Below are positions 42,941 to 49,723 of a stretch of 64,000 bases of DNA, one piece after another. Positions within the stretch are counted from its first letter, which is position 1; the number at the start of each line of letters is the position of its first letter. The translations under genes and the position numbers were made by a program. The notes beneath the pieces were generated by a model. It saw nothing but the letters and a program-made list of their open reading frames with translations, was not told where the DNA came from and made no database searches. Source of the stretch: Lachnospira pectinoschiza (lineage in GTDB: Bacteria; Bacillota; Clostridia; Lachnospirales; Lachnospiraceae); contig NZ_JAJCRR010000002.1 of assembly GCF_020564355.1 (NCBI RefSeq), positions 555,151-619,150 of the forward strand, written 5' to 3'.

Positions 42941-44242
42941 TTACTGAAGAAGTGAAAGAACACCCTGATTCTGCTGATTAGCCTGTGCAAGCATAGACTG
43001 ACCTGCCTGCATAAGAATGTTGTTCTTTGAGTAGCTAACCATTTCTTCAGCCATATCTGTATCACGGATACGTGATTCAGCAGATGTTGTATTTTCAACA
43101 ACGTTGTCAAGGTTAGAAATTGTATGCTCCAGACGGTTCTGAACAGCACCTAAAGCTGAACGCTGCTTAGAAACCTTCTTAATTGCATCACTGATTGTAT
43201 CAACTGCCTTATCAGCATTTGTTGAATCTGAACCGGTTACTTTCAGTTGATCTACACCAATAGACTTTGCACTCATTGACTGCATTGCAACAGTAATCTT
43301 ATTTTCAGAAGTTGTATCAGCTCCAACCTGAAAACTGAGCAATAAATCACTTGCATTAGAAGCTGTTACTTTTACATAATTTGCAATCTGTTCTGCACCA
43401 ACTTCTGTTGCTGTACCATCAGTTGCAGCTTTATAAAGTCCACCTTTATATGTACCGTCTGCATCAAAGTAATTCGCTAAATCAGCTTCTTTGACAGCAG
43501 TTCCATCCTGCAGTGTTAATGCCGTACTCTTAGCAGTTAACACAGCCTGTATATCTGCTACAGCTGCTATTTTGTCTTTCTTCTGAGCACCATATTGACC
43601 AGTAGTATCAGCTGCTTCCGTATACAATTTCTTGCCTTCCTTTAATGCAACTTTACCATCTGTTCCTACTTCAAGATAATCCGATTTTAATTCATCAAGT
43701 GTTAACTTCGTAGTCCCACCTTCTGCATACCATGCTAAATCAGCAGCTGTTTTGTTAGCCGCATAACCAATGTCATTTGTAACAGGTGTCTTATAAGAAG
43801 CTGAATATGTCTTAGCACCAGTATCATCACCCTTTAACAGATAAGTTTCATTAAACTTTGTTGTTTCTGAAACTCTGTCAATTTCATCAACTAACTGGTC
43901 AATTTCATCCTGAACGTTCTGTCTGTCATCTTCTGACATTGTTCCGTTGCCAGCCTTTACTGCCAGTTCATTCATACGCTGTAACATAGAATGTACTTCT
44001 GTTAAAGCACCTTCTGCTGTCTGTACGCAGGAAATACCGTCTTCTGCATTATCAGAAGCCTGTGAAAGACCACGGATCTGCTTTCTCATCTTTTCAGAAA
44101 TTGAAAGTCCGGCTGCATCATCTGCAGCACGATTAATCTTATAACCGCTTGATAACTTCTCTGTTGACTTTGCCTGACCTGTTGTTGTAACGCCTAACAT
44201 TCTGTTTGCGTTCATCGCTGTAATATTGTGCTGTACTACCAT
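42941..44242 (-). CDS. fliC: Flagellin
   Basis: This 433-residue flagellin has conserved N-terminal D0/D1 (about 1-140: V-Q-H-N-I-T-A-M-N-A-N-R-M-L, S-S-G-Y-K-I-N-R-A-A-D-D-A-A-G-L) and C-terminal D1/D0 (about 325-433), with a variable surface domain of about 185 residues between. The TLR5-contact helix reads Q-R-M-N-E-L-A-V. The sequence type is that of Lachnospiraceae flagellins. The leader carries GGAGGT 8 nt before the ATG. No promoter of its own is evident between it and csrA, so it probably depends on the sigma-28 promoter at 44802-44828. Confidence 0.97.
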   Translation of the reverse strand: MVVQHNITAMNANRMLGVTTTGQAKSTEKLSSGYKINRAADDAAGLSISEKMRKQIRGLSQASDNAEDGISCVQTAEGALTEVHSMLQRMNELAVKAGNGTMSEDDRQNVQDEIDQLVDEIDRVSETTKFNETYLLKGDDTGAKTYSASYKTPVTNDIGYAANKTAADLAWYAEGGTTKLTLDELKSDYLEVGTDGKVALKEGKKLYTEAADTTGQYGAQKKDKIAAVADIQAVLTAKSTALTLQDGTAVKEADLANYFDADGTYKGGLYKAATDGTATEVGAEQIANYVKVTASNASDLLLSFQVGADTTSENKITVAMQSMSAKSIGVDQLKVTGSDSTNADKAVDTISDAIKKVSKQRSALGAVQNRLEHTISNLDNVVENTTSAESRIRDTDMAEEMVSYSKNNILMQAGQSMLAQANQQNQGVLSLLQ

Positions 44243-44250
44243 ATTTGTTT

Positions 44251-44302
44251 ACCTCCATGTGTGTAAAAATGTTTTTTCCGGGAAATCCGTTCCCTTGGAT
44301 TT
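44251..44302 (-). promoter_or_regulatory. Possible CsrA-binding leader of flagellin
   Basis: On the minus strand a hairpin AAATCC-AAGGGAAC-GGATTT exposes GGGA in its loop (44302-44283), and ACATGGAGGT (44260-44251) has GGA within the ribosome site, close to the CsrA consensus. In B. subtilis, CsrA represses hag through two such sites. Inference from pattern only. Confidence 0.45.
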
Positions 44303-44342
44303 ATATAATAAGCAGGCGCCTAGGTTCACCCGCATATTACCG

Positions 44343-44612
44343 TTAGTGTTCTGTATTGCGTTTTTTTTCGCGCATTAAAATACTGACAATCTCACGCTGT
44401 GCTTCTTCGGATATACCTTTTTCCCTGTAATATGTCCGCGCACTCTGTTCCGGCTGTTCCTTTTTCTTTCCGGCTGAGCTTCTTGCTATATTGACTTCTT
44501 TGGGTGCATCAACCAGCAAATGAATATTATTTGCCGAACCGCCTGAAAAAATCACACGGACATTCTCACCGATATCAATAAACTCACCCGGTCTTAACGA
44601 AAGCTTTAACAT
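44343..44612 (-). CDS. csrA: CsrA-like carbon storage / flagellin translation regulator
   Basis: This 89-residue RNA-binding protein is recognisable as CsrA by M-L-K-L-S-L-R-P-G-E-F-I-D-I-G and D-A-P-K-E-V-N-I-A-R. It is divergent: position 6 of the family (Arg in E. coli) is Leu, the usual V-x-R-E-E-I region is R-S-S-A-G-K-K-K, and a charged 35-residue tail (to E-K-K-R-N-T-E-H) follows. AAGGAGG precedes the ATG. It sits 100 nt upstream of flagellin on the same strand, as in Bacillus, but no fliW is present in the window. Confidence 0.8.
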   Translation of the reverse strand: MLKLSLRPGEFIDIGENVRVIFSGGSANNIHLLVDAPKEVNIARSSAGKKKEQPEQSARTYYREKGISEEAQREIVSILMREKKRNTEH

Positions 44613-44640
44613 ACAAACCTCCTTGTTTTTATCATTATGT

Positions 44641-44667
44641 CAATTTGTTTCGTTCAGAAACAAATTG
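44641..44667 (-). repeat. Perfect inverted repeat in the csrA leader
   Basis: Eleven-bp arms CAATTTGTTTC and GAAACAAATTG flank GTTCA. The arm contains CAATTTGTT, also found within the inversion sites at 44753 and 45515, so it may be a hairpin in the RNA or an extra recombinase-binding element. Confidence 0.8.
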
Positions 44668-44669
44668 CT

Positions 44670-44704
44670 GTGTGAATAATCTTCAATTTAAGGATTATTC
44701 ACAC
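44670..44704 (-). repeat. Perfect inverted repeat overlapping a mini-ORF in the csrA leader
   Basis: Twelve-bp arms GTGTGAATAATC / GATTATTCACAC are separated by 11 nt. On the minus strand an AAGGAGGT site (44714-44707) precedes a four-codon frame GTG-AAT-AAT-CCT-TAA (44702-44688) lying inside the hairpin. Possible leader-peptide control or RNA structure; unproven. Confidence 0.7.
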
Positions 44705-44752
44705 TTACCTCCTTGTTTTTCCGAAGGGATTTTTTTCCTCCATTTGCGCCAT

Positions 44753-44783
44753 AATGCAACAATTTGTTATAAACTGTTGCATT
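44753..44783 (+). repeat. Left inversion site (IR-L)
   Basis: Arm AATGCAACAATT (44753-44764), centre TGTTATA (44765-44771), arm AACTGTTGCATT (44772-44783). The arms are inverted copies matching at 11 of 12 positions, the classic 12-7-12 layout of a tyrosine recombinase core site. The first 21 bases are perfectly repeated in inverted orientation at 45525-45545. Confidence 0.85.
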
Positions 44784-44801
44784 CTCATCGCTACATAATA
44801 T

Positions 44802-44828
44802 AAATCGGTCTTTAATAAAAATACTTTA
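44802..44828 (-). promoter_or_regulatory. Sigma-28/sigma-D flagellar promoter inside the invertible segment
   Basis: On the minus strand TAAAGTAT starts at 44828, and ACCGATTT occupies 44809-44802, separated by 11 nt. This is very close to the flagellar consensus TAAAGTTT-N11-GCCGATAA. Transcription should begin near 44795, run through IR-L and into csrA and flagellin. Confidence 0.8.
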
Positions 44829-44893
44829 GCCTTTTTTGAAAAAAATTTAAAAAATTTTTTAAGTGCGTTTATCAGCCGGTTTCCTCGCGTTTT

Positions 44894-45472
44894 TTATAGA
44901 TTTAAATGCAGAAAAACGTCATCTTTATCATCTTGTTCAATTCCCAGATACCGTTTTGTAATGGCATAGGACGAATGGTTGTAAATATCCATCAGAACCG
45001 CAGGCGGCGTGCCGCATTTCCATGCGTGATAACCGAAGGTTTTACGCATAGAATGGCAGGACAGCTTATTTTCAAAATGAAGCTGTTCACTGGCGTGCCG
45101 TATAATGCGGAAAGCCTGTGTGCGGCTTAGATGTTGGTCACTGTTTCTTCCGGGGAAAATGTAGCTGTTTGCAGTAACCTGTCCAAGACTGTTCATATAA
45201 CAGCAAAGTCCCTGTGTAGCATTTTGGTTTAAGGCAATGCGTGTTTCCTTTCCTGTTTTTTGTTCCTGAATGGAAATGTGTGTCAGAAAGCAGTTTCGTT
45301 CAAAGGAATAAACGTCGCTCCAGCGTAATTTCAATAAATCACTGATTCTTAATGCCGAATTAATGCCAAGACAGATTAATGCATAGTTGCGCAGATTCTG
45401 CTCTGTTTTATAGTAGTATTCCTTTAGTTTCTGTAAATCTTTCCGATTTCTGATTGGTTGTGATGTACTCAT
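44894..45472 (-). CDS. Small (FimB/FimE-size) tyrosine recombinase, candidate flagellar invertase
   Basis: This 192-residue protein consists of the catalytic domain only, as in FimB/FimE-type DNA invertases and B. subtilis YoeC. The residues are all present: Arg in A-L-R-I-S-D-L, Lys in Q-K-T-G-K-E-T-R, H-x-x-R in C-H-S-M-R-K, His in Y-N-H-S-S, and nucleophile Tyr in T-K-R-Y-L-G. The start ATG follows a GCCGT-TCAC-ACGGC hairpin and AGGAAGGGG. The gene lies entirely between two inverted 31-bp sites with no phage genes nearby, so self-contained inversion is the likely job. Confidence 0.88.
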   Translation of the reverse strand: MSTSQPIRNRKDLQKLKEYYYKTEQNLRNYALICLGINSALRISDLLKLRWSDVYSFERNCFLTHISIQEQKTGKETRIALNQNATQGLCCYMNSLGQVTANSYIFPGRNSDQHLSRTQAFRIIRHASEQLHFENKLSCHSMRKTFGYHAWKCGTPPAVLMDIYNHSSYAITKRYLGIEQDDKDDVFLHLNL

Positions 45473-45484
45473 AGAACCCCTTCC

Positions 45485-45500
45485 TGCCGTGTGAACGGCA
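45485..45500 (-). promoter_or_regulatory. Start-proximal hairpin before the recombinase gene
   Basis: TGCCGT-TCAC-ACGGCA on the minus strand is followed by GGAAGGGG and the start codon, the recurring hairpin/ribosome-site layout of this genome. Confidence 0.5.
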
Positions 45501-45514
45501 ATTCTTTATTTATA

Positions 45515-45545
45515 CATGTAACATTTTATAACAAATTGTTGCATT
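45515..45545 (-). repeat. Right inversion site (IR-R)
   Basis: Read on the minus strand: arm AATGCAACAATT (45545-45534), centre TGTTATA (45533-45527), arm AAATGTTACATG (45526-45515). The left arm and the 7-bp centre are identical to IR-L; the inner arm is weaker (9 of 12 to the inverted outer arm). The identical asymmetric centre in opposite orientation predicts inversion and not deletion. Confidence 0.85.
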
Positions 45546-45642
45546 CTTTTTTATTTTATCTGTTACATTTTCAGCTTTGCGTCCATGCTCTGCCCGATTG
45601 TAACCAGACTTTTAAAATATCTTTTACTGCATTTAAAGCATA

Positions 45643-45684
45643 AATAAAAAACGTAGAAGCTCATTAACCGATGAACTTCCACGC
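45643..45684 (-). terminator. Terminator after rsfS
   Basis: The CGTGGAAGTTCAT / ATGAGCTTCTACG stem is followed by TTTTTTATTT on the minus strand. In the opposite direction the hairpin would stand in the path of the sigma-28 promoter if the switch were inverted. Confidence 0.88.
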
Positions 45685-45715
45685 TTCTTTTGTATTTTAT
45701 ACTGTCTAAAACATT

Positions 45716-46072
45716 TTATAATGAATCCACATCAATTTCTTTTCCGTCACGCCAGATACGCTCCAAATCATAAAACAGACGGTCGTCCTGTGAAAATACA
45801 TGCACAATGACATCATTGTAATCTAAAAGCACCCATGACGCGGTATTATAGCCTTCTACACGCGGGTCGTCATAGCCTGCCTTGTACATCTGTTCTTCTA
45901 CGTTATCTACAAGTGCCTGCACCTGATTCGGATTAGAACCGCTTGCAATAATAAAATAATCTGCAATGACGGTTACGCCGCTGATATCAATCACACGGAT
46001 ATCTTCGCCCTTCTTATCCTGTAATGCAGCGACTGCTGTTTTCACCATTTCTTTTGCATTCTTCTCTGCCAT
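45716..46072 (-). CDS. rsfS: Ribosome silencing factor RsfS
   Basis: This 118-residue RsfS (Iojap family) binds ribosomal protein L14 and blocks subunit joining during starvation. The conserved pattern is I-A-D-Y-F-I-I-A-S-G-S-N-x-x-Q-V-Q-A-L, E-G-Y-N-T-A-S-W-V-L-L-D-Y and V-I-V-H-V-F. It directly follows yqeK with its stop/start abutting. Confidence 0.96.
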   Translation of the reverse strand: MAEKNAKEMVKTAVAALQDKKGEDIRVIDISGVTVIADYFIIASGSNPNQVQALVDNVEEQMYKAGYDDPRVEGYNTASWVLLDYNDVIVHVFSQDDRLFYDLERIWRDGKEIDVDSL

Positions 46073-46669
46073 TTATTTGTCTCCTTTTTTAGCTAAATTT
46101 TGATAATACTCATACGTCTGAACCGTTGCCGGGTCGATACTACCGCCTTTTTTCTCTAAATAAGCAAGCGTATCCTTCGTCACCTGATAAATTGCTCTTT
46201 CCAAATCCATAAATGCAAGCTGACGGATTGTATCCAGATTTTGTGCATGGTTGCGGTACGGCTCAATATAATCCGCGATATAGACGATTTCTTCCAGCTT
46301 TGTCATGCCCGCATGTCCCGTTGTGTGCCAGTAAATTGCACTGCAAATGGACGGATCTTCGATATGGTACAATTCCTTTGCATAATATGCACCGAGCTTT
46401 GCATGGAGCAGATACAGACTATTCTTTTCAAATTCAGTCACTTCTATACCATAGCGGTTACATTCCTCTAACTTGACCGTATCCGGGACACATTTTGCAC
46501 AGTCGTGCAGAAGCCCTGCAATATAAGCTTTCTGCATATCCACGCCATATCGCATGGCAAGGCACGCACTGGTATCCGCAACGCCTAATGTATGACGGTA
46601 GCGCATTTTATCTTCTTTTAAAGCTTTTTTAACCTGTTTGCGTAAATCTTCAATATATCCGTTATTCAT
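46073..46669 (-). CDS. yqeK: YqeK-type HD phosphohydrolase
   Basis: This 198-residue HD-domain enzyme has metal ligands in R-H-T-L-G-V-A, L-L-H-D-C-A-K and W-H-T-T-G, and I-V-Y-I-A-D-Y-I-E. Family members hydrolyse diadenosine tetraphosphate symmetrically to ADP. It lies in the standard nadD-yqeK-rsfS order. Confidence 0.93.
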   Translation of the reverse strand: MNNGYIEDLRKQVKKALKEDKMRYRHTLGVADTSACLAMRYGVDMQKAYIAGLLHDCAKCVPDTVKLEECNRYGIEVTEFEKNSLYLLHAKLGAYYAKELYHIEDPSICSAIYWHTTGHAGMTKLEEIVYIADYIEPYRNHAQNLDTIRQLAFMDLERAIYQVTKDTLAYLEKKGGSIDPATVQTYEYYQNLAKKGDK

Positions 46670-46710
46670 ACTACTCCGTTTCTGATTAATCCGTAGGCAT
46701 TTTCATGCCA

Positions 46711-47316
46711 TTACTGATACAAATGATGTTCTCTGATATACCTTTCAACCGTTTTAGGAAGCATTCCGTCAACGGATTCTCCTGCCTGGAGCTTCTTTCG
46801 GATATCGGTTGAACTATACGGCATATCCGGTGTCTTTAAAAATGCAATTTCCGCCCCATAATTTTTCTCCAGCATCCGCTTTTGTTCTGCCAGTTCCGCC
46901 TTTGCGTGTACATCACGGTTCGCCGCCAGTAAAATACAATGCTGCATCACATATTCCGGTTCATGCCATTTCGGCAGATCAAACAGGGAATCCGCACCGA
47001 TAATAAAATAAATTTTCAGGTCCGGATTTTGTCTGTGCAGAGCCTTTAACGTATCTGATGTATACGTATTTCCTTTCCGCTCAACTTCTAAAAGCGACAG
47101 CTCCAGATAGGGATAATCTGCAATGGCTCCGGATACCATTTGACAGCGGTGTGATGCTGCAATCAGTTCCTTTGTACTTTTATGTGCCGGTGTTCCCGAC
47201 GGCATGACCAGCACCTTTGAAAGTTCAAACTGCCGGTATGCCTGTAGTGCAAGCTGTAAATGTCCGTTATGAAACGGATTAAACGTCCCACCCATAATAC
47301 CGATTGCGGATTTCAT
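46711..47316 (-). CDS. nadD: Nicotinate-nucleotide adenylyltransferase
   Basis: NadD makes deamido-NAD from nicotinate mononucleotide and ATP. The nucleotidyltransferase motif is G-G-T-F-N-P-F-H-N-G-H near the N terminus and the C-terminal motif is S-S-T-D-I-R-K near 172. The length is 201 residues. Its ATG overlaps the yhbY stop (TAATG). Confidence 0.96.
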   Translation of the reverse strand: MKSAIGIMGGTFNPFHNGHLQLALQAYRQFELSKVLVMPSGTPAHKSTKELIAASHRCQMVSGAIADYPYLELSLLEVERKGNTYTSDTLKALHRQNPDLKIYFIIGADSLFDLPKWHEPEYVMQHCILLAANRDVHAKAELAEQKRMLEKNYGAEIAFLKTPDMPYSSTDIRKKLQAGESVDGMLPKTVERYIREHHLYQ

Positions 47317-47624
47317 TATTTTCCTGCCTTTTTCGCCGGTGGAAGTTCGATTCTTTTGTTATCCTTTGATTCCTTATATAATACAATCTTTTTTCCAATA
47401 ACCTGAACGACCTGTGAACGGGTACGCTCTGCTAAAATCTGTGCCATTTCATTCGGATCGTCCGCACAGTTTTGTAATACATTGATTTTAATCAGTTCCC
47501 TTGCATTCAAAGCTTCCTCGATTGCCTTTGTATTTTCCGGTGTCAGGCTGGATTTGCCTAACTGAAAAATCGGATCAATGGTCATTGCTAGTCCCTTTAA
47601 ATAAGAACGCTGTTTACTTGTCAT
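47316..47624 (-). CDS. yhbY: YhbY/CRM-domain RNA-binding protein
   Basis: This 102-residue CRM-domain protein has the pattern L-K-G-L-A-x-x-I-D-P-I-F-Q-L-G-K-S and G-K-K-I-V-L-Y near the end. It is thought to act in ribosome assembly on 50S precursors. It follows obg and precedes nadD in one tight run. Confidence 0.93.
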   Translation of the reverse strand: MTSKQRSYLKGLAMTIDPIFQLGKSSLTPENTKAIEEALNARELIKINVLQNCADDPNEMAQILAERTRSQVVQVIGKKIVLYKESKDNKRIELPPAKKAGK

Positions 47625-47660
47625 AATTACTGCCTTTCTGCCACATTTTATGGCGCTGTT

Positions 47661-48956
47661 TTAATCATAATAGTCAAATTCAAGATATTCGCCGACTCTT
47701 ACTGTGTCGCCTTCTTCAATTCCCAGTGCTTTTAATTCGTCCAAAATACCGGTCTGGCGAAGGAAACGCTGGAAGAAGCTGAATCCCTTTTCAGATTCCA
47801 GATTCGTATAACCTAACATTCTGTCAACACGCGGACCGTATACCAGATACGTACCTGTTTCGTCTTTTTCAACAGAAAATGCCTCATTCGGATTATCCAA
47901 AAGCGCTTCCATATCAAATTCACGCTCAAATACAACCGGCTCATCGTCCATTGTATCCAGCAGTCCGCGGACTGCGTAGAGCAGTTCTTTGACACCGCTT
48001 CCCGTTACCGCAGAAATCGGATAAACCTTGATTCCTTCCGGTTCAAATGCCGCCTTAATTTCCTCTACCGGATTTTTACCGGTGCCATCATCATAGATAA
48101 CGTCAATCTTATTTGCCGCAATGACCTGAGGACGTTTTAATAAATCCGGGTTATATGCCTCTAATTCGGCATTAATCGCCTTAATATCCGCAATCGGGTC
48201 ACGTCCTTCTGTCGATGCCGCATCCACAATGTGAATAATAACCTTGGTACGCTCAATGTGACGTAAAAATTCATGTCCCAGTCCGATACCGTCTGATGCA
48301 CCTTCAATCAGTCCGGGAATATCGGCAATAACGAATCCCTTGCCGCCGTCTAAATCCACAACACCAAGATTTGGATTTAACGTTGTGAAATGATAATTGG
48401 CAATCTTTGGTCGGGCATTGGTTACACGCGAAAGCAGTGTGGATTTACCGACATTCGGGAAACCAACCAGACCTACATCGGCAATTACCTTTAATTCCAG
48501 ACGCACCCACAACTCCTGTGCATCCTGTCCCGGCTGTGCATATTGCGGAGCCTGCATCGTAGCGGTTGCATAATTCATGTTGCCCTTGCCGCCTCTGCCG
48601 CCTTTTAATATTGTTTCACGCATATTTTCACCAGACATATCCGCGATAACCTTGCCGGATTCATCATCGTAAATCACCGTACCTTCCGGCACTTTGATAA
48701 TAAGATTTTCGCCATCTTTCCCCGTACATCTGCGTTTGCCGCCTTCTTCGCCGCTTCGTGCGATATACTTGCTGTTATGTCTGAAATCGCCAAGTGTATT
48801 TAGCCCCTTGTCCACTTCAAAAATAATATCGCCGCCTCTGCCGCCGTTACCACCGTCCGGACCGCCGTCAGGAACGTAGAGTTCCCTTCTGAAACTTACA
48901 TGACCGTCGCCGCCTTTACCGGATTTTATAAATATTCGCGCTCTGTCTGAAAACAT
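47661..48956 (-). CDS. obg: GTPase Obg/CgtA
   Basis: Obg is an essential GTPase in late 50S assembly and stress control. It has an N-terminal glycine-rich Obg domain (D-G-G-P-D-G-G-N-G-G-R-G-G-D-I), a G domain with G-F-P-N-V-G-K-S-T (about 163-171) and D-I-P-G-L-I-E-G, and a C-terminal OCT domain (about 350-431). I start at 48956 (MFSDRARIF) because GGAATGGAG lies just before it; the in-frame ATG at 49004 is upstream of that site. Confidence 0.96.
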   Translation of the reverse strand: MFSDRARIFIKSGKGGDGHVSFRRELYVPDGGPDGGNGGRGGDIIFEVDKGLNTLGDFRHNSKYIARSGEEGGKRRCTGKDGENLIIKVPEGTVIYDDESGKVIADMSGENMRETILKGGRGGKGNMNYATATMQAPQYAQPGQDAQELWVRLELKVIADVGLVGFPNVGKSTLLSRVTNARPKIANYHFTTLNPNLGVVDLDGGKGFVIADIPGLIEGASDGIGLGHEFLRHIERTKVIIHIVDAASTEGRDPIADIKAINAELEAYNPDLLKRPQVIAANKIDVIYDDGTGKNPVEEIKAAFEPEGIKVYPISAVTGSGVKELLYAVRGLLDTMDDEPVVFEREFDMEALLDNPNEAFSVEKDETGTYLVYGPRVDRMLGYTNLESEKGFSFFQRFLRQTGILDELKALGIEEGDTVRVGEYLEFDYYD

Positions 48957-48963
48957 ATTCACT

Positions 48964-48984
48964 CCATTCCGCCGCCAGCGCGGC
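48964..48984 (-). promoter_or_regulatory. Start-proximal hairpin plus ribosome site of obg
   Basis: GCCGCGCTGGCGGC on the minus strand is directly followed by GGAATGGAGT and the ATG. It is the same layout as at miaA and the GGDEF/EAL gene. Confidence 0.55.
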
Positions 48985-49032
48985 TTGTCTAATCCAAAAT
49001 ACAAATGAAACAGTACTAAAAGTACACAAATG

Positions 49033-49065
49033 AAACAAAAGCTCCAAATCCGAAGACTTGGAGCT
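49033..49065 (-). terminator. Terminator of the L21-Prp-L27 operon
   Basis: AGCTCCAA...TTGGAGCT with an inner CTTCGG loop is followed by TTTTGTTT on the minus strand. Confidence 0.88.
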
Positions 49066-49079
49066 AATAGAACTAAAAA

Positions 49080-49370
49080 TTATTCGTTAGAAGCGACCGG
49101 ATAAACAGAAACCTGTTTCTTATCTCTGCCCTTTCTTTCAAACTTAACAACGCCGTCAACCAGTGCGAATAATGTATCGTCACCGCCACGTCCTACGTTT
49201 ACACCCGGAAGAATCTTTGTTCCACGCTGTCTGTAAAGAATATTACCGGCTAAAACAAACTGTCCGTCAGCTCTCTTTGCACCTAATCTCTTAGATTCAG
49301 AATCTCTACCGTTCTTTGTAGAACCAACACCCTTTTTATGAGCGAAAAACTGAAGGTTCATATTTAACAT
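49080..49370 (-). CDS. rpmA: Ribosomal protein bL27
   Basis: This 96-residue L27 reaches the peptidyl transferase centre with its N terminus. It carries the Firmicutes-type N-terminal extension L-N-M-N-L-Q-F-F before A-H-K-K-G-V-G-S-T; the extension is cut after F-F by Prp, whose gene lies directly upstream. The L27 body has [17 protein letters not shown]. Confidence 0.98.
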   Translation of the reverse strand: MLNMNLQFFAHKKGVGSTKNGRDSESKRLGAKRADGQFVLAGNILYRQRGTKILPGVNVGRGGDDTLFALVDGVVKFERKGRDKKQVSVYPVASNE

Positions 49371-49375
49371 ATTAG

Positions 49376-49708
49376 TTACACCTCCTTAAATGTAATCGAT
49401 AAATAATCGGCATTACCCTCTGCCACACCGCTTAAGCCAAGCACCAGTGACTGTAATAACACCTGTAATTCTTTTGGATTCTTTGAAGAATTCACACGGA
49501 AATAAATTCCGGCTTTCTCCTCGTCCTGCGTAACCGTACAATCGCTGTCCGTAAACTGTTCTACAGAATTAATTGTATTGATTACTAAAACAGAAATCGC
49601 TGCACACACGATGTCAGAACCGGCATCCGCGTAGCCTGCATGTCCTTCTGTCTGAAATCCCACAATCTCATGACTGCCGGATTTTTCAAAGATGACTGCA
49701 TGTGTCAT
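49376..49708 (-). CDS. prp: Ribosomal-processing cysteine protease Prp
   Basis: Prp removes the N-terminal extension of L27 (and similar phage proteins). The dyad is H in G-H-A-G-Y-A and C in S-D-I-V-C-A-A-I-S. It is about 110 residues. I favour ATG 49708 (MTHAVIF) with CAGGGTG upstream over the in-frame GTG 49717. Its gene is between rplU and rpmA, the invariant arrangement in species with extended L27. Confidence 0.95.
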   Translation of the reverse strand: MTHAVIFEKSGSHEIVGFQTEGHAGYADAGSDIVCAAISVLVINTINSVEQFTDSDCTVTQDEEKAGIYFRVNSSKNPKELQVLLQSLVLGLSGVAEGNADYLSITFKEV

Positions 49709-49723
49709 GTCAATCACCCTGCA

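Larger units (their letters stand above)
44753..45545. other. Putative invertible DNA segment (flagellar phase switch)
   Basis: Two inverted 31-bp recombinase-type sites bound 731 bp (outer span 793 bp) holding a small tyrosine recombinase gene and, at the left end, a sigma-28 promoter facing outwards to csrA and flagellin. In this assembly the promoter is in the ON direction. Inversion would separate csrA-flagellin from it and aim the promoter rightward at the terminator hairpin after rsfS. The arrangement parallels the Salmonella hin segment, but with a tyrosine recombinase. The inverted repeats, promoter and gene are seen; inversion itself is inferred. Confidence 0.75.

Noticed and set aside
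44243..44342. Independent sigma-28 promoter directly before flagellin
   Set aside because: No TAAA-N15-CCGAT-like pair is present in this gap; only weak AT-rich strings.
44894..45472. Prophage integrase remnant
   Set aside because: The gene is catalytic-domain only, intact, and flanked by paired inverted sites, with no phage genes or direct att repeats.
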